The notes under the pieces are model-generated. The model worked only from the letters and a program-made list of their open reading frames with translations, did not search any database and had not been told where the DNA came from. 64,000 bases of DNA from the NCBI GenBank assembly GCA_937775205.1, contig CALKBX010000005.1, positions 419,423 to 483,422 on the forward strand, in the 5' to 3' direction. Shown piece after piece: positions 53,657-61,703 of the stretch. How positions within the stretch are numbered: position 1 is the first letter of the stretch; each line of letters starts with the position of its first letter. Source of the DNA: an uncultured Verrucomicrobiae bacterium. Its GTDB lineage: Bacteria; Verrucomicrobiota; Verrucomicrobiia; Limisphaerales; UBA1100. A program made the position numbers and the translations under genes.

Positions 53657-55068
53657 TCCGCCACCACTAAATCCAAATACTCCTTCGCGTTTTGGTAGCA
53701 AATGCGTTTTACCATATCGCCGACCAGTTCAAAATCGTCGGGCAATTTGCCGGCGGCCATCCATTCGCCGATGAGGTTGCAGAGGGTGCGGCGGAAATAT
53801 TCGTGGCGCGGGAAGCTGAGGAACGAGCGCGAGTCGGTGAGCATGCCGATGAAGCGCGAGAGCAGGCCGGTATTGGCGAGCGCGTTGAGTTGCCATTCCA
53901 TCCCCTCCTGTTGATCGGCGTGCCACCAGCCGCTGCCGAACTGCATTTTGCCCGGCATCCCCGTTGCGTTGCTCTGGAAATTCCCGATCATTGTGGCAAA
54001 GGTTAAATTGTCCATCAGGTTGTTGTTATATAAAATCGTTTTGGGCAACGTGTTGTCCTGGTCAAGGCGGTTGAGAAATGCCGAGAGTGGCGCGGCTTGT
54101 TGCCAGTCGCCGATGGAATCGCAGCCGATGTCGGGGCCGATGGTCTGGAACAAGCGCGTATTGTTGTTGCGCAGCGGGCCGATGTGCAATTGCATCGCCC
54201 AGCTTTTGGCGGCGTAGAGTTTGCCGAGATGCTCCATCACGTGCGCGCCGAATTGGCGTTGCTCGGCGGGCGAGGCGGCGCGACCAGCGCGGGCGGCATC
54301 GAAAATGTGCGCGGCTTCGGTTGTGCTGGGGAAGTCATCAAAGCAATACGGGAAAGAATGGTCGCTCAACCGCGAGCCGATGGCGTGGAAATCTTCCACT
54401 CGTTTTTCCAGTGCGCCGAGAAAGCCGGTTAAAGAATCGGTGGCGGTGTCGCTCGCAGCCGCAAGTTTATCGGCCCACGCATTGAATGCTTCGGGGTTGT
54501 CCACGCTCCACGCTTTATCGGGGCGGAAGGTGGGATACACTTTGGCACGGATACCGAGCGCGGCGATGGCTTTGTGTGAGTCGAGTGAATCAACGGGATC
54601 ATCGGTGGTGCAAAGCCCGCGCACCTCGAATTGTTCAAGGATGCCGTGGACGGACAAGGCGGGCTCGGCAAGTTGCGCGGAGGTCTGTTCCCAAATCGCC
54701 TCAGCGGTTTCCGGGTTCAGCAATTCGGTGATGCCGAAGTAGCGCGCCAATTCCAGATGCGTCCAGTGATACAACGGATTGCCCAGCGCATGCGGCACCG
54801 TGCGCGCCCACGCGAGGAATTTTTCCTTGGCGTTCGCACCGCCGGTGATGACCGCCTCCGGCTCGCCATTGGCGCGCATTGCCCGCCATTTATAGTGGTC
54901 GCCTTCGAGCCACACCTCGCCGAGATTGGCGAACTGCCGGTTGCCGGCAATCTCCGCCGGCGGCAGGTGATTATGGTAATCCAAAATCGGCTCGCCCGCC
55001 GCGTACTCGTGGTACAACCGACGCGCTGCCTCATTACCCAACAAAAAATCGTCGTGAATAAACGCCAT
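53653..55068 (-). CDS. uxaC: Glucuronate isomerase
   Basis: A 471-residue UxaC, which isomerises D-glucuronate to fructuronate (or galacturonate to tagaturonate). It contains YHEYAAGEPILDYHNHLPP with the metal His pair, LCTTDDPVDSLDSHKAI, and a C-terminal MLTDSRSFLSFPRHEYFRR. It is a member of the amidohydrolase superfamily. It suggests use of uronic acids from algal or plant polysaccharide, in keeping with the sulfatase operon nearby. Confidence 0.94.
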   Translation of the reverse strand: MAFIHDDFLLGNEAARRLYHEYAAGEPILDYHNHLPPAEIAGNRQFANLGEVWLEGDHYKWRAMRANGEPEAVITGGANAKEKFLAWARTVPHALGNPLYHWTHLELARYFGITELLNPETAEAIWEQTSAQLAEPALSVHGILEQFEVRGLCTTDDPVDSLDSHKAIAALGIRAKVYPTFRPDKAWSVDNPEAFNAWADKLAAASDTATDSLTGFLGALEKRVEDFHAIGSRLSDHSFPYCFDDFPSTTEAAHIFDAARAGRAASPAEQRQFGAHVMEHLGKLYAAKSWAMQLHIGPLRNNNTRLFQTIGPDIGCDSIGDWQQAAPLSAFLNRLDQDNTLPKTILYNNNLMDNLTFATMIGNFQSNATGMPGKMQFGSGWWHADQQEGMEWQLNALANTGLLSRFIGMLTDSRSFLSFPRHEYFRRTLCNLIGEWMAAGKLPDDFELVGDMVKRICYQNAKEYLDLVVAD

Positions 55069-55136
55069 GGACGGCGTTCGTGTATTAGAAAAAAGCTAAT
55101 TTTGCGAGGAAAAAGGGCGGGACAGTTGGCATTGAT

Positions 55137-56744
55137 TTAAGCAGGACGTGTAAAGAAACCAAGCCCAACGCAGCCCAATCCGTTTAGTAAAAGAAACGCT
55201 GCTGCCAAAACGGTGAGCGCCTCGGTGGGGCTGGAGCGGAGGGGGATGGTGCCGGATGCGGAGCCGGGGCGGATGTCGTAGCAGATCATTTGCTGATCGT
55301 TGCGGAGGTAGAGGCGGCCGTCGGCGAGGGCGGGGTTGTTCCAGGTTTTGCCGGAGAGGGCTGGGAGGCGGGTGATTTGTTGGTGGGATTCGGGGGTGGC
55401 TTTGGCCAGGGCGAGGTCGCCGTTTTCGCATTGGATGATAAGGTGGCCTTGGGCGAGCAAGAGCTGGCCGTGGCCGTAGTTGTCGCCGCGCCATTGTTCT
55501 TCGCCGGTTTGGGCGTTGAGGCAGACGAGGTAGGCGGCGTTGTCGCCGTCGCCATCATCGAGCCCGTAGAGGTGGCCTTCGTGCAGCACGGAACTGGTGA
55601 ATTTGTTTTTCAGATTTTTGTTTTCCCACACGAGTTTGGCGGAAAAGGTGTCGCCGGTTTTTTCAATTTCGATGAGGCCGCAGCCGGTGCCGTATCCGGC
55701 GCTGACGAAAATGTGAGTGTCATTGACTACGATGGGTTGGGCGATGTTGTTGTCGTAGCTCACGGTCCATTTTACTGACCACAAAATTTCGCCGTCCTCC
55801 AGCGAGAGCCCTTGGATCGCGCGGCCGGCGCAGAGCAGGATTTGTTCGCGCCCGGTGAGCGTGGCGGTGATGGGCGACATATACGCCTGTTTCTCTGCGG
55901 CGGAACGCCACAAGACTTCGCCGGTCATTTTGTCCAATGCAAACACGGTGTGCTTGGCTGATCCCGCGCGGGCGCCGGCGGTGATGATGAGTTTTTCGCC
56001 CGCTACCCACGGCGAAGCGCACGTGCCGAAGGGGAGGTTTCGTGTGCCGAAGGCTTCGTAAATATTTTTGCGCCAAAGCACTTTGCCGGTGTCGGCGTCG
56101 AGGCAATGGAGTTGGCCTTCGGCACCGAGTGTGTACAGGCGGCCGTCATCCCACGTGGGTGTGGAGCGCGGCCCCACGCCGCCCATTGCGGATTTGTCAT
56201 TAAATTTCCCAGCGTAAGCGTGCCGCCACAGGCCGCGCCCATCGGCGAGGTTGTAGCAAGTGATTGCTTCGCCTTCAGTCCATTGCTCGAGAGTGAAGAG
56301 GCGGCCGTGCGCGAGGGTCATTGAGGCGTGTCCGCCGCCGACTTGGGTGGTCCACGTGGGCTTGGGCGGGGCGGTGTCCCAATCGGTGCGAATGGCGGGC
56401 CCGTTGTAAACGCCATCGCGCTGCGCGCCGCGATAGCCCGGCCAATAGGCGGGGTCATTGGGATTGGGTTTGCGGTCGGAGTATTTCCAATCCGCATCAC
56501 TTGGCGCGGCGAGCACCCAACGGAGGTCGCCGGGCAAGCCGCGCCCGTCCCAGTCCACGCGCGTCCAGCCGGCTTTGGTCATCAGCAAAATGCTAAGGAT
56601 AAATTGGATGAGCAGAAAGAGGAGCAGCATCACCGTCTTGCCGCCGCGCCACGGGAGGCGATACCGCCACAACAGCCAAATGGCCAGGGGTGGGCAAAGG
56701 TAGCTGGCCAGACGTGGGGAGAGGGGCGGCTCGGTGTCGCTCAT
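55137..56744 (-). CDS. Membrane-anchored PQQ-type beta-propeller protein
   Basis: A 535-residue protein. Two hydrophobic segments lie near the N-terminus (YLCPPLAIWLLWRY, VMLLLFLLIQFILSILLM) and one at the end (ALTVLAAAFLLLNGLGCVGL), so the propeller is tethered to the membrane. WPGYRGAQRDGVYNGP replaces the DWPxFLGP start. Blades: LDADTGKVLWRKN, LDKMTGEVLWRS, LEDGEILWSV, LNAQTGEEQWRGD. No catalytic motif was recognised. Divergent from the DUF2071 gene. Confidence 0.86.
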   Translation of the reverse strand: MSDTEPPLSPRLASYLCPPLAIWLLWRYRLPWRGGKTVMLLLFLLIQFILSILLMTKAGWTRVDWDGRGLPGDLRWVLAAPSDADWKYSDRKPNPNDPAYWPGYRGAQRDGVYNGPAIRTDWDTAPPKPTWTTQVGGGHASMTLAHGRLFTLEQWTEGEAITCYNLADGRGLWRHAYAGKFNDKSAMGGVGPRSTPTWDDGRLYTLGAEGQLHCLDADTGKVLWRKNIYEAFGTRNLPFGTCASPWVAGEKLIITAGARAGSAKHTVFALDKMTGEVLWRSAAEKQAYMSPITATLTGREQILLCAGRAIQGLSLEDGEILWSVKWTVSYDNNIAQPIVVNDTHIFVSAGYGTGCGLIEIEKTGDTFSAKLVWENKNLKNKFTSSVLHEGHLYGLDDGDGDNAAYLVCLNAQTGEEQWRGDNYGHGQLLLAQGHLIIQCENGDLALAKATPESHQQITRLPALSGKTWNNPALADGRLYLRNDQQMICYDIRPGSASGTIPLRSSPTEALTVLAAAFLLLNGLGCVGLGFFTRPA

Positions 56745-56818
56745 GGGCGGAGTGTAACCGTGTGGCCGTCGGGGGCAAACGTTTTGGCATTTGCGCGCGA
56801 AATGTTTACACTCCGCGC

Positions 56819-57517
56819 GTGGTCAGTCCATTTCTCACCGCCGCATGGCGCGACTTGATTTTGCTGAATTGGCGGGTGGATCCCGCGCTGCTTGCGCCGT
56901 GGGTGCCGGCGGGCACGGAGTTGGATCAATGGGATGGCGCGCATTGGGTGAGCCTCGTTGGGTTTCGGTTTCTGGATTTGGCGGTAAAGGGCGTGCCGGC
57001 CTTGGGTCATCGTGATTTCCCGGAAATCAATCTGCGCTTTTACGTGCGGCGCGAGGTGGATGGCGAGGTGCGGCGGGGCGTGGTGTTTTTGTGTGAGTTG
57101 ACTCCGCGCCGAATCGTCGAGTGGGTGGCGCGTGCGGTTTACAATGAGCCGTACAAAACGCTACCCATGCGCAGTGCCGTGACTGAAACGCAAACGCAAT
57201 ACGATTTGGAACAATCCGATGAATGGCAAGGCATGGCCGCTCGGCCAACAGGCGATTGGCGTGCGCCGAATCCGCTAGAAACATTTTTAATCGAACATTA
57301 CTGGGGCTACAACCAGCAAACCGATGGCGGCACGATGGAGTACGAAGTCTTCCATCCCAAGTGGCGCACGCGCCCGGCGGAGTTGGCGCGGTTCGATGTG
57401 GATGTGGAAAGCATTTATGGTTCTGAATGGGCGAAGGTACTCGGGGCCGCGCCGGATTCCGTGGTGCTAGCCGATGGGTCGGAAGTGGCGGTATTTTCCG
57501 GCGCGCGAATTGTCTGA
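56819..57517 (+). CDS. DUF2071 (YqjF-like) protein
   Basis: A 232-residue protein from GTG 56819 (SPFLTAAWRDLILLNWRVDP). The family pattern is clear: WRDLILLNWRVDPALLAPWVPAG, VSLVGFRFLDLAVKGVP, FPEINLRFYVRRE, and EHYWGYNQQTDGGTMEYEVFHPKW. The function is unknown; the fold is related to acetoacetate decarboxylase. An upstream extension in frame is not conserved. The start lacks a strong Shine-Dalgarno. Confidence 0.87.
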   Translation: MVSPFLTAAWRDLILLNWRVDPALLAPWVPAGTELDQWDGAHWVSLVGFRFLDLAVKGVPALGHRDFPEINLRFYVRREVDGEVRRGVVFLCELTPRRIVEWVARAVYNEPYKTLPMRSAVTETQTQYDLEQSDEWQGMAARPTGDWRAPNPLETFLIEHYWGYNQQTDGGTMEYEVFHPKWRTRPAELARFDVDVESIYGSEWAKVLGAAPDSVVLADGSEVAVFSGARIV

Positions 57518-57532
57518 AAGCTTGCGAGTCCG

Positions 57533-57895
57533 CTAAGCTAAAATCTTCTTCACGATTTTACCCGGTTGGCCGTCGGTAAGAGTTTGTTCCTGCGCGGCGC
57601 GTTTGTAGGAGAGGCGGGTGTGGTCGAGGCCGAAGAGGGGCAATAATGTGGCGTGATAATCGTAGTGGTTAACCACGTTTTCGACGGCGCGATGACCCCA
57701 TTCATCGGTGGCGCCGTGGACGTGGCCGCCCTTGAAGCCGCCGCCGGCGAGCCACATGGAGAAGCCGTAGGTGTTATGGTCGCGGCCGATGTTGCCCTCC
57801 ATCCACGGGTTGATCTCGTATTGCACACCAAAATGAATTGGCCGGCACATAGCCACGATGGGGCGGAAGCTTTGCGGCTCGGTTGGGTTCGACAT
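57533..57895 (-). pseudogene. C-terminal remnant of a DUF1501 protein
   Basis: The frame contains GRDHNTYGFSMWLAGGGFKGG, VHGATDEWGHRAVENVVNHY, and DYHATLLPLFGLDHTRLSYK, the conserved end of DUF1501 proteins (normally 400-480 residues, with a Tat signal). Only about the last 100 residues remain, so the main sulfatase-like fold is missing. A start at 57895 (MSNPTEPQSFRPIVAMCRP) looks accidental. This is a relic or a very short derivative. Confidence 0.75.
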
Positions 57896-58049
57896 ACGCG
57901 GAGGCTAATACCCGGCGCGGCCGTTCGCCAACCGCCAATCAAAGCCGACAGCCCAGTAAAATCTTGCCGAAACGATTGTCCGTGATAAGATGCGCCAGAG
58001 GAGTTGGGGGCAATTCTTGGTTCGCCCCGGCTTCCAATTAACTAATAGA

Positions 58050-58784
58050 ATGCCTGCACCGCCACAACCCGGAGTCGCGCCGCCTCAAAAAAAGGCGACC
58101 GTGCGCATCGGCCTCCCGCCCAAGCCGGACGCCAAGCAGACCATTCGCATCAGTCTACCCGGCCGAGGCGGCGGCCGTGCCGCACCGGCCCCGGCACCAG
58201 CGCAAGCACCGGCGGCTGTCACGGCACCCGTTCCCGCTGCTGCACCCGCACCAGCTCCTATTCCCGCACCAGCGCCTATTCCTGCTGCAGCACCTGCACC
58301 TGCACCTGCACCTGTTCCCGCTGCCGCGCCAATGCCGGGGGCTCCTGCGCCTGCGATGGATCAGGGTATTCCCACTTCCGGCACCGCACCAATGCCCGCT
58401 GCGGCCCCGATGCCCGCTGCGGCTCCGATGCCCGCTGCGGCTCCGATGCGCCGCTGCGCGCGTCCAATGCCCGCTGCGGCTCCAATGCCCGCTGCGGCTC
58501 CAATGCCCGCTGCGGCTCCAATGCCCGCTGCGGCTCCAATGCCCGCTGCGGCTCCAATGCCCGCTGCGGCTCCGATGCCCGCTGCGGCTCCTGTGGCTGG
58601 GCCCATTCCGGTTCCAGCCGCTGGACCCGGCGTGGACACCACCCCTCCGGGTGCGCCTGCACCCTCGCCCAGCCCTGCCCATGCCCGGCGCGGCACCTGG
58701 TATGGCGGCAATGGATCCGGCGGCAAATCCGGCAATGGCTCTTGGAGCGGCACCTGCCCCGATGGGCGCTGTCGGCCCCGATAA
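58050..58784 (+). CDS. Pro/Ala/Met-repeat protein, frameshifted before its membrane helix
   Basis: ATG 58050 (MPAPPQPGVAPPQKKATVRI) starts a protein with an N-terminal basic domain (residues 1-40, IGLPPKPDAKQTIRISLPG), then PAPAPAP-type sequence and about ten copies of an 18-bp/6-residue unit PMPAAA (58390-58600). The open frame then runs to 58784 with an artificial Gly/Ser tail. Shifting frame near 58675 gives MPGAAPGMAAMDPAANPAMA, then a C-terminal membrane helix (VEIILAVVAFLITVGCVVVL) and a stop at 58866. So the intact protein would be a repeat-stalk membrane protein of about 270 residues. Another imperfect unit (MRRCARP) sits within the array. Confidence 0.7.
   Translation: MPAPPQPGVAPPQKKATVRIGLPPKPDAKQTIRISLPGRGGGRAAPAPAPAQAPAAVTAPVPAAAPAPAPIPAPAPIPAAAPAPAPAPVPAAAPMPGAPAPAMDQGIPTSGTAPMPAAAPMPAAAPMPAAAPMRRCARPMPAAAPMPAAAPMPAAAPMPAAAPMPAAAPMPAAAPMPAAAPVAGPIPVPAAGPGVDTTPPGAPAPSPSPAHARRGTWYGGNGSGGKSGNGSWSGTCPDGRCRPR
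58392..58599 (+). repeat. 18-bp tandem repeat array (PMPAAA)
   Basis: Units of CCNATGCCCGCTGCGGCN are repeated 10-11 times; the third-codon base of the Pro varies (CCA or CCG) and one unit in the middle is scrambled (CGATGCGCCGCTGCGCGCGT). Slippage at this array is the likely reason for length and frame variation in the gene. Confidence 0.88.
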
Positions 58785-58866
58785 GGTGGAAATCATTCTT
58801 GCCGTCGTGGCGTTTCTCATCACCGTCGGCTGCGTCGTGGTGCTTGCCATGATGCAGGTGGAATAA
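58676..58866 (+). CDS. Membrane-helix C-terminus of the repeat protein (other frame)
   Basis: This frame carries LPMPGAAPGMAAMDPAANPA, then VGPDKVEIILAVVAFLITVG and CVVVLAMMQVE before the stop at 58864-58866. The single membrane helix and short polar end belong to the upstream PMPAAA protein, from which it is separated by a one-base frameshift. Confidence 0.65.
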
Positions 58867-58926
58867 AAATCCGCCCCCGAATAATCGGCTTCCCTTGGCG
58901 CCGCTTCCTGTTTACCCTCCGCGCCT

Positions 58927-59268
58927 ATGGCTTCTGAAAACATAATTGTTGTGACTGCGGATAACTTCGAAACCGAAGTGCTGCAGAGTGATGTTCCGGT
59001 GTTTGTGGATTTCTGGGCGCCGTGGTGCGGGCCCTGCAAAATGCTTGGGCCGGTGATTGATCAACTCGCCGACGAGTACGCCGGCAAGGCCAAGGTGGCG
59101 AAGATCGACATCGATGCGGACGACGCCACCAAACAGCTCGCCGTGACTCACGGCGTGAATGGCATCCCGGCGTTGATGATGTTTAAGGGCGGCGAAAAGG
59201 TCGGGGAACTGATCGGTGGCCAACCCAAGCCCGCGTTGTCCGGAATGATTGACGAGGCGCTCGCCTAA
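58927..59268 (+). CDS. trxA: Thioredoxin
   Basis: A 113-residue thioredoxin. VDFWAPWCGPCKMLGPVIDQLA carries the CGPC redox pair; NGIPALMMFKGGEKVGELIGG contains the cis-Pro loop. It keeps cytosolic proteins reduced. It lies 11 nt before the class V aminotransferase on the same strand and may be co-transcribed with it. Confidence 0.96.
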   Translation: MASENIIVVTADNFETEVLQSDVPVFVDFWAPWCGPCKMLGPVIDQLADEYAGKAKVAKIDIDADDATKQLAVTHGVNGIPALMMFKGGEKVGELIGGQPKPALSGMIDEALA

Positions 59269-59279
59269 CTTCAAAGGGG

Positions 59280-60416
59280 ATGAACCTCCCCGAGCTTCAA
59301 AACGACGAAGCGCTGCGACAGCGCGAGTTTCCCGTGTGCGCGGGCAAGGTGTATCTCGCGCACGCCGGCGTGTCGCCTGTGCCCGCGTGCGTGACGCGTG
59401 CGGTGCAGGAAACCGCCGCGGCCGCTGCCCTCGATGACCAAGAGGAAGGCCTCGGCGATTTGCTGCGCAGCACTCGCGCGCGCGCGGCGGAGATGCTCGG
59501 CGCGGACATTGGCGAAGTCGCACTCATCGGCCCCACGACCGCCGGGCTCAGCGCGGTGGCCGCCGGGCTCGATTGGCAAACCGGCGATGAGGTGCTGATT
59601 TATCAAGACGACTTTCCCGTGAACGTGTATCCGTGGCTGGCGCTGGAAACGCGTGGCGTGACGGTGCGGCGTTTGCAAACACCCGCGCTCGGGCACATCA
59701 CGCCGGAGTTGGTGCTGGAACAACTCACGGACAAAACCCGCCTCGTCGCGCTGGCCTCGTGTCATTTCGTTTCCGGCTGGCGCATTGACCACGATGCCAT
59801 TGGGCGCGAACTGCGCGCGCGCGATATTTTGTTTTGCCTCGACGCCATCCAGACGCTCGGCGCGTTTCCCACCACCGTGGAGCACGTGGACTTCCTTGCT
59901 GCCGACGCTCACAAGTGGCTGCTTGGCCCGTGCGCGGCCGGTGTGTTTTATGTGCGGCGCGATTTGCAGGATCGCCTCGCGCCGCAGGCCTTTGGCTGGA
60001 ACAACGTGCGCTGCCCCGATTACATCGCGCAGGAGCAAATGACCCTCCGCACCGACGCCCGCCGTTACGAGGCTGGTAGCTTCAACATCCTCGGCATCGC
60101 CGGCCTCAACGCCGCGCTCGGGCTGCTGCTCGAGGTGGGCATCGACACCATTGCCGCCGACCTCACCACCAAGCGCGCGTGGCTCGTTGACGCACTGCGC
60201 GCGAAGGATTTTGAAATACTTTTCCCCGAAGCCCAAACCGGCATCACCTCCTGCTCGCGCGAAGGCACGGAAATGAAAGCGCTTGGCGAAACACTTGCCG
60301 CCGAAAACATCGTCGCCTCCGTCCGCACCGAGCGCAGCGGCCGCGATTACCTCCGCTTCTCGCCGCATTTTTACAACACCCCCGCCGAGCTGGAACGCGC
60401 GGTGGCGTTGCTTTAA
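59280..60416 (+). CDS. Class V aminotransferase (cysteine-desulfurase-like)
   Basis: A 378-residue PLP enzyme. KVYLAHAGVSPVPACVTRAV at the start, LIGPTTAGLSAVAAGL, LVALASCHFVSGWRID, LCLDAIQTLGAFP, and FLAADAHKWLLGPCAAGVFY with the PLP Lys. The spacing matches class V enzymes related to SufS/selenocysteine lyase or isopenicillin-N epimerase. The catalytic Cys loop of desulfurases was not identified. The substrate is unknown. Confidence 0.88.
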   Translation: MNLPELQNDEALRQREFPVCAGKVYLAHAGVSPVPACVTRAVQETAAAAALDDQEEGLGDLLRSTRARAAEMLGADIGEVALIGPTTAGLSAVAAGLDWQTGDEVLIYQDDFPVNVYPWLALETRGVTVRRLQTPALGHITPELVLEQLTDKTRLVALASCHFVSGWRIDHDAIGRELRARDILFCLDAIQTLGAFPTTVEHVDFLAADAHKWLLGPCAAGVFYVRRDLQDRLAPQAFGWNNVRCPDYIAQEQMTLRTDARRYEAGSFNILGIAGLNAALGLLLEVGIDTIAADLTTKRAWLVDALRAKDFEILFPEAQTGITSCSREGTEMKALGETLAAENIVASVRTERSGRDYLRFSPHFYNTPAELERAVALL

Positions 60417-60419
60417 GAG

Positions 60420-60545
60420 TAATGACCAAGGGGCTTGCAAATGCCCAAGGTCCAATGACCAGATCCCAAGGAAGCCCCAGCCACAAAAAACCAAATTGGG
60501 GCATGGGTTTTGGGACTTCCCTCCATGGGCCTCTTGCCAAAAAGG
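60420..60545 (+). repeat. Word-like intergenic repeat ('aatgaccaag' type)
   Basis: AATGACCAAG and TCCAATGACCAG occur close together (60421-60461), followed by CCAAGGAAGCCCC and, in the opposite sense, GGGACTTCC. It is another of the filler sequences of this genome type. It fills the gap between the class V aminotransferase and the broken formylglycine-generating-enzyme-like gene. Confidence 0.45.
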
Positions 60546-60568
60546 CTGGATAAATGTAGATTCGGCCC

Positions 60569-61424
60569 ATGAGGCAAACTTGCTCTTCTTTTAATAGCAG
60601 CGCTGGCGTTGGTGGGGTGTGGGAAGAAAACCACTCCGGCGGAACCTGAAACCAATGCCGAACCCAAGGTGGCAGCGAACAAGCCGGAGCCGCCCAAGAC
60701 CGAACCCAAGCCGGAGGCAAAGATTCCCACCAACGCTTTTGTCAACACGCTGGGGATGCCCTTCGTGCCGGTGCCGGGGACGGAGGTTCAGTTTTGCATA
60801 TGGGAAACGCGGGTGAAGGATTACGCGGCGTACGCGGCGGCGAATGCGGGGGTGGATGGGAGTTGGAAGAAGCCCTTCGGAGATAATTCAAGCAGGCGGA
60901 CACGCACCCGGTGGTGAATGTGAGCTGGAATGATGCGAATGCGTTTTGTGAGTGGCTGACGAAGAAGGAGTTGGCGGAAGGGAAAATCAAGGCGGGGCAG
61001 AAGTACCGATTGCCGACGGATGCGGAGTGGAGCGTGGCGGTGGGGTTGGGCAAGGAGAAGGGGAACACGCCGAAGGAAAAGAACAGAGGCATCAAAGACG
61101 TGTACCCGTGGGGCAAGGAGTGGCCACCGCCGAAGGGGGCGGGGAATTATTCAAAGCCTGAAGGTGGACAATTTTGAATACACTTCACCGGCGGGCAGCT
61201 TTGCGGCCAATAAACTGGGCCTGCACGATATGGGCGGCAACGTGTGGGAATGGTGCGAGGACAAGTACAGCCCAACCAGAACGTACCGTGTGTTGCGCGG
61301 TGCGTCTTGGGGCAACCGCGATCCCGGCGGCCTGTTGTCGTCCTGCCGCGACAGCGACGCTCCCGATGGTCGCTACGACTTCGTCGGCTTTCGGTGTGTG
61401 TTGGTGGGTGGTTCCGGTGGGTGA
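60569..61424 (+). pseudogene. Formylglycine-generating-enzyme-like (SUMF1) lipoprotein, multiply frameshifted
   Basis: The first ATG (60569) is followed, after a one-base shift, by a lipoprotein signal (LALLLIAALALVGC). The next piece contains NTLGMPFVPVPGTEVQF and WETRVKDYAAYA. The frame breaks near 60890 and continues as [20 protein letters not shown] and [23 protein letters not shown]. It breaks again near 61155 and continues as AANKLGLHDMGGNVWEWCED, YRVLRGASWGNRDPGG and VGFRCVLVGGSG. All SUMF1 domain blocks are present in order. Three frameshifts in one gene mark it as dead unless the assembly is wrong. Sulfatases such as the one at 43.7 kb require a formylglycine-generating enzyme, so this loss may matter. 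Confidence 0.78.
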
Positions 61425-61489
61425 GGTTGGCTTCGTTACCTTATGGCCTTGCCCCCTTGAACCTTAGTGCTTGAACCTCAACCCTTCAA

Positions 61490-61640
61490 GGCGAGCGAAG
61501 CGAGGCTTCGAAAATTTTTCCCACGCCACGCCACAAAAAATCGTCTCGGCAGGGACTCGCTTCCGCGCTTCTGTGGACACTCGCAGCGTGTCCCTACCCA
61601 AATAGACCCTCCATCTGGGGGCTTTGGGGCAATTAATGGG
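61490..61640 (+). repeat. Word-like intergenic repeats with hairpin before carB
   Basis: CGAAGC (61496-61501) pairs with GCTTCG (61505-61510) around GAG and is followed by AAAATTTTT, so it may end the SUMF1 transcript. Further on CAGCGTGTCCCTACC (61584-61598) is the reverse complement of the hairpin start at 40547. No gene is supported in 61425-61703. Confidence 0.5.
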
Positions 61641-61703
61641 CAACTCAATTCACGCAAGGCTTGCGTCGGTTCCTTGCCTTGCGTTTAACTGCCACGGCAA
61701 TTT

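Noticed and set aside
58155..59039. Minus-strand frame with Ser-Gly-His-Trp repeats
   Set aside because: It is the complement of the 18-bp PMPAAA array; no start signal or family.
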